From Agrostemma githago (Eukaryota; Streptophyta; Magnoliopsida; Caryophyllales; Caryophyllaceae): DNA of 64,000 bases. The position numbers and the translations under genes are program-made. The stretch lies in the NCBI GenBank assembly GCA_958450325.1, contig OY288243.1, forward strand, positions 43,627,378 through 43,691,377. The letters are read 5' to 3'. The notes under the pieces are model-generated. The model saw only the letters and a program-made list of their open reading frames with translations, was not told the DNA's origin and ran no database searches. Below, piece by piece: positions 57,752 through 64,000 of the stretch. Within the stretch, counting starts at the first letter, position 1. Each line of letters starts with the position of its first letter.

Positions 57752-58438
57752 AGCATACGGGAATTAAATGTTAGTATAACGATAAGTAAAAGTTAATAAT
57801 TAGTAATTAGTATGCAAAATGAAAAAAGAATTAGAGATTAGAGAAGACGGGATTTGGTACACCCTCAACCTACATGCTAATAGTCTAAGAAAACAGATTC
57901 GTTAAGTGTCGCCGTAGGCACGAGAGCGGTTCGAGAATGCAGGGTGAGTTAGGCTGTGATTAGGGAGACAGTATTCTCGGTTTTCGGGAGGCTATGTCTC
58001 GGGATGGCTTTTTTTTTGTTTGTATGAGTATAAAGAACTCAAAGTGTGAAGGAGAGGATGCAAATGTGAGGGTTGAAGATCACATGTAAAGTTGTGAAAA
58101 TGATGAGCAAGGGGGGGTATATATAGATTTTACCCCCCGGCTGGGGTCACTCGATCGAGTGGTCCCATGTTGCACTCGATCGAGTGGCCTTAAAAAGGGG
58201 TCTTGGTCGATTTTAGGGGGGATACTCGATCGAGTGGCCCCTAGGCACTCGATCGAGTGGCCCCTAGGCACTCGATCGAGTGCTGTTAGGCGGGTGAGCC
58301 ATTTTAGGAAATTTGGATTTGTTAGACTTTTAAGATTTTGTTTGTTTTTGTCTTTGTTCATTTTGTGTATTCGGACGCAGTGTGTGCTTGGTTACGTTCT
58401 CATGTTTCGACTTTGACCGGGTTTTGACTCGGTCGCTG
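57752..58438 (-). repeat. Second-family Tat/Ogre LTR fragment with palindrome array
   Basis: Its left part resembles 19659-19743. It contains five copies of ACTCGATCGAGT at 58148-58161, 58173-58186, 58224-58236, 58246-58259 and 58269-58282, and a minus-strand TATA box at 58118-58125. It ends at 58438 where a Tat LTR starts on the plus strand. Confidence 0.6.
58118..58282 (-). promoter_or_regulatory. TATA box with five upstream palindromes
   Basis: TATATATA (58118-58125) on the minus strand, flanked by C/G runs, has the ACTCGATCGAGT copies about 22-165 bp upstream. ACTCGATCGAGT is its own reverse complement, as expected of a site for a dimeric DNA-binding protein. Confidence 0.5.
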
Positions 58439-59465
58439 TAGACACCCAGATTCTGATCTGGTGGCTGCAGGAGTACCCGACAAACACCCGATGACGATTG
58501 AACTGCAACACAACACAAGTTTACGACGTTTTAGATGGTTTTTCTATAGAACGGATCGAATAATTACTCGAAAAAAATAAATTAACATCAAGACGGTCCT
58601 AGTCGTGTCATTACGGTCGCATCAACACTAATTAGAGTCAATTTCGACACCAGGGCTCTGAATCGGTCCCAAAACACGCAAAGTCTAACCCGAGTCAGAG
58701 CGTCAGGGTAAGCGAACCTCGAGACGCGCGCCCGAGGGCCACCGGCGCTTAACGCGCTAGGTCACGGTTAGGGCTGGCAACGGGTCCAGGACCCGGTCCA
58801 GACCCGGCGGGTTGGACCCATATGGGTCGGGTCTGGGTCTCATTTTTTCAGACCCGGCGGATCCGGGTCGGGTCTGGATCTTATTTTTGAAAACCGGGTC
58901 CGGGTCCGGGTCTGAAATACTGGACCCGGACCCGACCCGTGGACCCGACACTTTAATTAAAAAAAAACAAACAAAAATCTACCAACATACATAAGCAAAA
59001 CTGATAGCAAACAACTAAATTACTAAAATAACTCACTCTTTCACTTCTTTCCTCACCATTTCAATGTTCATTCAAGGTTTCCTAAGACCGTTATGAATGA
59101 GTTTGTAAGAGTGTTTAATTTCTTAGTACAATATTTGTCGTAGATAATTTTGTACGTGATAAAAAATATCGGCAAAATTTAAAATTTGGAAGAAATGAGG
59201 AATGTAGGACAAAATAAAATAAAATAGTGAGACCCGCGGGTAGACCCGGACCCGAACCGGACCCGGCGGGTCTGGATCCGGGTCTTAAAATTTTGGACCC
59301 GGCCGGGTTCGGGTCGGGTCCGGGTCTAGGGTAATTTTGACGGGTCCGGGTCCGGATCCTAGTGGATCCGGTCCAGATCCGGTCCATTGCCATCTCTAGT
59401 CACGGTAGAAGCTTAATGCCCAAGTAAACCTAAGATACGTATAATCTCCATTTTGGAAAGTTGTC
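58439..59465 (+). repeat. Tat LTR fragment, 5' part, interrupted by a MITE
   Basis: It starts TGTAGACACCCAG and follows the reverse complement of 57751-57380. A hAT-type MITE sits inside (58769-59398). After the MITE it continues to about 59465 and is cut by another LTR fragment. Confidence 0.7.
58769..59398. mobile_element. hAT-type MITE, 630 bp, 8-bp TSD
   Basis: The ends are TAGGGCTGGCAACGGGTCC and, inverted, TAGAGATGGCAATGGACCGG. GTCACGGT occurs on both sides (58761-58768 and 59399-59406), an exact 8-bp target-site duplication as expected for hAT elements. Both arms are full of GGGTCC and GGACCC units and can pair over a long distance. No transposase frame is present. Confidence 0.9.
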
Positions 59466-61799
59466 TGCTGTTGCTGTCTAATTTTCTTCATTCTTTTCCT
59501 TCTTTTTCTGTTTCGGTTTCTACACGTTGTGTTGTTGTTGCCTCTATTGCTGTTGTTGTCGCTTCGTAATTGTTGTTCGTACCCCTTTTCTTTTCCTCGA
59601 TTCTCTTTCTCCTTCTCCTTCTCCTTCTCCTTCTTCTTTTCTTCTTTTCTTCTTCTTACTTCGATCTGTTTCTGCTGTTGCTGATTCTCGTTACTGCTGT
59701 TTTGCTCGTTTCCTTCTTCTTTATTTTCATTCTCCGTCCATTTTCCTCTTGTCATTTCTGTTGCTGCTGCCATTCTACTATCGTATTAGTCGATTCGATT
59801 AAGTTCGGTCTTCATGCTTCTATTTCTGACACATCGTTTCCTTTTGCGTCTTGTGTCGTTTACGTCTCATTCTTTTATTTTGTCTACTTGATTGTTGTGG
59901 TGAATCGTGCTTAGAAGACTAGCGGTTCAACAACTTGGAGCTTAAAGAGGACATTTCTACTAATCTGAAGCTTGGATTGATCACGAAGGACGAGTACGAG
60001 TTCGTTTTAGATGTCAACTTAAGGTAACTTTAGGATGTTACTCGATTTTATATCGTGTGTTTGAGTAGTAGTATTTAGTAAATATTTAACTTCGGTTTTC
60101 TAGTTTTAGCTATTTATTATTGCTAATAATATTAATTTTAAATCGTATGCCTTATCAATATTTTTACAACTTTCGATATCGTTTTATAAATCGTTAGTAA
60201 TTTTATTATTTATGATCGTTATAATATTTTATTGGTTATCGTGACACTAATAACTAAATAATATCAAATTCATATTTTCGTTACATTTCGTTAATTTCTA
60301 GTTTTTAACTTAAAATCATATTTTTATACAATAATTGAGATTTGAGGACTTGTTAATTAAATTAATTTCGTCCTACGACTTATATTAATAAATGAGAAGA
60401 TAGTCGCTTTTGTTTTAAATACATTTTTAGTCGAGACTATTTTCCCTAATAATTTCTCATTCGTCTATGATTGATTATTTTTAGTGAAATCAGTATTATT
60501 TATTGATAAAATCTATTTGCTAAAACTAATTTGAAAGCTTTATAAAATCTTGTTTAATTTGTAAAACTCGTTGACTCAATTAATTTTGATATAGTTTCTC
60601 TTAAAACATCTCGTTTCTAAAATTTATAGTTTTAACTCGATTTCCTAATTATTTATAAAATACTATACATTGACTTATTATATTTTATTTATATTTTGAG
60701 TAACGAATTTAGAAATATATTAAAGTTACGATAACAAGGATAATAATAAAATGTTAATTTTGTTATAAATACTATTTTTATACATTTCACTTATTTTAAT
60801 TACTTACGTATTTTGTGTAACAATATTTCTATTTTAAGTAAGTTTCTATTTATAGAAAGTTTCCCCTTTTAATATGAAATGTTTATTCTTTTTATCTTCA
60901 TATTATTTATAATGATTATATTTATTTTTTTGAATATCGATAATGGCTTGTTTTGGAGTTATGGAATAAGGACAAGTGTGGGTTTAGAGTAATATAGTCT
61001 GGGATGTACGTTTTTGCCATCAACTGTAAGGCTGATGTGTCTTTATGGGGCACATTGGTTGTTGAACGGAGCATGGTTTGTGTTCATGAGAGTGTATATT
61101 GACCTTAAACTTAGATATCGCATCGTGTAAGTCGTGTCGGGTTGAACTGGACATGGTTTGTGTCTAGGAAGGGTGTGCACTACTTAAACCAGGATCTCGC
61201 TGCTCGCAGTCCTGTTATAGTTGAGGTGCCTAGTTAGAGACTGGATTCTGTTATGAGTTAAGTCTACAGTTCTTGAAACTAGTTTCCAGTATTATCCTAG
61301 TGAAAGTCTAGATTCTACACTAACCCTATCCATAAAGCCAGTTTTGAATATTATTATTATCGATTGGTTTTGATTTGCAGGTTGACAACTGTTTTAAGTT
61401 TTCTCTGAAAACTTATTTTATTATATCGTTTTAATATTTTCTCATTTTAAATATTTTGATATAATAATATTATTATTTTCCATATGATATAATATGGCTT
61501 GGAGAACGTCCGAGTTACTCCTCACTGACGTGACTGTTATGTTTATAATATGACAGGTATTCGCTGCTAGGTTTTGGGTGTAAGCTAGCGAGTAGCGTGG
61601 ATCCTACTCTTTCTTCATTCATGATTTATGGATTTGTATAAACCCGTTTGAAGAATTTTGTTTTTAGTCCTTTTGTAAAAAGAGACCTTTGTGTTGATTT
61701 ATCATTTCTTTTAATAAGATATAGTTTGTCAGTGTGTTCTAATCTCAACTCTACAGTGTTTCCGTCTCTGTATTGCGTTAGATTTTCTATGGGATTACA
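59466..61799 (+). repeat. Truncated, diverged Tekay-like LTR
   Basis: The right part (60890-61799) follows 7340-8291, including the AATATAGTCTGGGATGTACG segment, the paired 80-bp units and the GGGATTACA end. The left part (59466-59900) is a C/T-rich low-complexity stretch with CTTCTC repeats and is not clearly LTR. The TGTAACACC start is missing, and no primer site follows the right end; Tat leader begins at about 61805. Confidence 0.7.
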
Positions 61800-61804
61800 A
61801 ACTG

Positions 61805-62111
61805 TCTGTGTTAGTTATGGTCACCTCTATTCGAGGTTTTGTATTTCGGGTCATCTTATCTCGAGAAGTCCTCATTAAAATCTCACCCCGAGGTTTGTGT
61901 CAAATCATCTCGTTCCAGAGATACAAGTCTATTTAGGCGTCTCGCCAAATACACCAAGAGTCTAAAGCACCCAAGAACCAAAACCGATGATCGCAAACAT
62001 GCGCAAATCAAAGGACTCGTTTCCGTGTCACTCACCTGCGAGCATTCTTCGAGTCTTTAAGTCGTCTGGTGGATCCAGTCTCGTCTTCAGTTCTATTCCG
62101 CAGACCCGAGG
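61805..62111 (+). other. Tat leader before gag
   Basis: It matches, inverted, 41256-41570 in front of the other short gag, including TGGTCACCTC and the GGGTCATCT segment. No start codon of interest precedes 62112. Confidence 0.6.
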
Positions 62112-62640
62112 ATGTCTTCGAACAGCAACGAAAACAACATAGACCAACTCAATGCCTTAATGAACGTAGTACATGGCGTCCTGGGGCTAGTATCATCAAT
62201 CTCTTCCTCCATCAACGATGTCAGGCGCCGGCTCGAGACCTTGGAAGGAACCGAAAGAAAACATCATGAAAGACTAATAGGGCGAGAACTAGTTCTCAGT
62301 GGCGATCCATACGTTGAATATACAAGCCTCGCCCATTCAACTGAAGCCATGACCTTTTGAAGACCTTTTAGGCAATTCACAGAATTAGGAGAGTCTTACG
62401 TCGAAGCCCTCAAAAAGTTGCAAGAGGCATGGTTGTTATGGCCAATAAGACCCACTCTCGACCCACCAATGGATAAAAGGGGAACAGCCTAGAATCTGAA
62501 CGCCTATTGTCTGTACCATCAGGGTCGGGGACATGAGACCCAAACATGCACTCAGCTCAAGCACGAGATACAAGACCTAATCGATAAAGGGTGCCTTCGA
62601 AGGCGGACCAACTCCCGATACCAAATCAATTAAGTGGGTG
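62112..62640 (+). pseudogene. Short Tat-type gag, broken
   Basis: Starts ATGTCTTCG. The N-terminal part has heptads (SSSINDVRRRLETLEG). After two in-frame stops (about 62358 and 62490) the zinc knuckle follows, YCLYHQGRGHETQTCTQLKH, again C-x2-H-x4-H-x4-C. As in 40545-41255, the capsid domain between them is lacking. About 160 bp downstream lies a polypurine tract and a new LTR, so pol is absent from this element as well. Confidence 0.65.
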
Positions 62641-62781
62641 ACCCGAATGAGAATCGAGAGTCCAACCAACGAAGGTTCTTCTAAAGGAAGTGGATCCGGT
62701 CCGAGTCAGAGTCTAGTTCATCTCAGGGTCGAGACTTAATTATAATAATATAATAAGTTTTTTCTATGCATTGGAGTCAGG

Positions 62782-62800
62782 AGGTTCAGAGGGGGTGTAT
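62782..62800 (+). other. Polypurine tract
   Basis: AGGTTCAGAGGGGGTGTAT directly precedes TGATAAGTGTAG, the start of an LTR. Confidence 0.7.
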
Positions 62801-64000
62801 TGATAAGTGTAGTTTATAGTGCCTATTTCGTAGTGTTTTGGTCCCATTTCCTTGCGGAATCGCTCCTTGGGAGTGGTTCATGGGCTACTTATGCTTTCTC
62901 TAGCTCGTTTCAGGTTCCTGAGACCATTCGTGAAGAGTTGGAGTGATTCCGACTCAATACATACACTTGTCGGAGCCAACGAAGCGGAGGAACGATCACT
63001 CGATGCCTTGGATTCGACCCCGAGACCTCGGGACCCAATCCTGAGCCTCCAAGACCCGATCCCGAGTCCCGAGAATCGATGAGAAGTTCATGTGAAGTAA
63101 GGAGGAACCAAAAGGATCATATTGGAGGCCTACAAGACTCATCCTCGACGGGTATGCACCTCATCCCGTCCGGGATGAAGTGCACTTTTGAAGGGGTCAC
63201 TGCCAGGCCGTCCCGGTTGGGACCAACCCGTCCCGGTCGGGATGATCCCGTCCCGGTCGGGACCAAACACCTGTAGCCGCGCCTCTTATTTTCCTCCTCC
63301 TTCATTCTTGTACTCCTATAAATACTTCCCTCTTGTATTGTTTATGTATCTTACCTTACCCTAGACTATCTTAAGCTTCTCTACATCATATAAACCCTAG
63401 ATTTAGTTCCTCTCATAAGTTTAATCATCCTTTAATCTTTAGTTAATCTTTGTTAATTAGTCTTGTAATTAAGAAGATTCTTGAAGACTCATCCAAGATT
63501 GACAACCTTGGGGTTTTATTTGGGTTTCTTATTAATTCAAGTTCTCATCTTTTTCATCCAATTGTAGTGGGTATAATTTCTCTTCTCTTAATCTTTGTTT
63601 TATCATCAAGTTTTAATCATTGATTATTGTTTATTGTTCTTGATTGTTCACCATGAATGTTTTGATGTTTGTGATGTTGTTTTCTCTTGTCATTGTTGTA
63701 GTTAGTATGATTATGAGTGAGTAGTTTCCTTGTGGGTTAGTAGGGAGATTAAGGGTAGAATATGGGTGATTAGGGTTTGATTAGGGGTAAAGGGTGAATC
63801 TTTGTTGTTAGTCACATACTTGGCACACCATGTGTTTGTTGAAATGCTTGTTTGGGTTGTAGTGGCCATGCTTCTCATGCTAGTCTTCCTCTACTCATCG
63901 TTTGTCTTGTATGTGGTCATGTTGAGGATAGTGTTGAGGATAGTCGTAGTCACGAGAGTGCGGACTAGGGTCTAAGTTGCGAGAGCCCGGACCTACCTCG
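62801..64000 (+). repeat. 3' LTR of a Tat/Athila-type element, runs off the window
   Basis: Starts TGATAAGTGTAG after a polypurine tract. It includes three 20-bp tandem repeats (63208-63267), a TATA box (TATAAATA, 63317-63324) and a long T-rich R/U5-like part. The preceding short gag marks it as the 3' LTR of a pol-less element. The 3' end is outside the window. Confidence 0.7.
63162..63324 (+). promoter_or_regulatory. LTR promoter: palindromic repeats and TATA box
   Basis: ATCCCGTCCGGGAT (63162-63175) and three 20-bp tandem units containing CCGTCCCGGTCGGGA (63208, 63228, 63248) lie 50-155 bp upstream of TATAAATA at 63317. CCCG/CGGG arms make each unit nearly palindromic. Confidence 0.5.

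Noticed and set aside
59396..59914. Open frames of 90-125 codons rich in Lys/Glu or Leu/Phe
   Set aside because: They are translations of a C/T-rich low-complexity stretch with CTTCTC repeats.

Overview
This window is nuclear DNA from a flowering plant. It contains fragments of a plastid dihydrolipoyl acetyltransferase gene and of the COQ9 gene, both with spliceosomal introns. Almost everything else is plant transposable elements: Tekay-like, Reina-like, Tat/Ogre-like and Athila-like LTR retrotransposons, Helitrons, a CACTA transposon, and Stowaway and hAT MITEs. The Tat-type element carries an antisense plant-mobile-domain ORF and 3'-side tandem repeats, which resembles Retand of Silene, so a Caryophyllales host is plausible. 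That is a weak inference. I found no intact host gene, no tRNA or rRNA gene and no CRISPR array. Nearly all open frames are broken retroelement genes or chance frames.

Layout. 1-8291: an unassigned decayed frame, then a Tekay-like element with a 3.5 kb 3' LTR, a truncated 5' LTR and a non-coding interior, inserted in an Athila gag remnant (8292-9423, minus). 9912-10897: two exons of a plastid E2 (LTA2-like) gene cut off by a retrotransposon LTR at 10898. 12789-19658: an inverted solo Tekay LTR with target-site duplication ATGTA, itself split by a 3.5 kb Helitron carrying a broken RPA-like gene. 19865-57751: what I read as one large minus-strand Tat/Retand-like element of about 13.7 kb after removing later insertions. 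Its parts are the left LTR 19865-21855, tandem repeats 22150-23545, an antisense plant-mobile-domain ORF (23894-24555, 33816-33894, 36122-37811), a short gag 40545-41255, a leader, and a right LTR split into 47158-48104 and 56750-57751.

Insertions in that element are: a 9.26 kb CACTA transposon (24556-33812, TSD GTG) that carries gene fragments, a Helitron-like block and MITEs; another Tat LTR (33895-36121); a young Reina-like deletion derivative (41780-45840); and a mosaic block (48105-56749) with a Tekay-like pol, its truncated LTR and an Athila-type LTR with a tRNA-Asp primer site. 57752-64000: further LTR fragments, a hAT-type MITE with 8-bp TSD, another truncated Tekay-like LTR, a second short Tat gag, and a new LTR that begins at 62801 and runs off the window.

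The most interesting items are the CACTA element carrying a chimera of COQ9 and a coiled-coil gene, the broken plastid E2 gene, the Helitron whose empty site is visible in a paralogous LTR here, and palindrome arrays just upstream of the TATA box in three different LTR families. I saw no clearly new functional system. Assignments come from reading motifs and comparing repeats by eye, without database searches.
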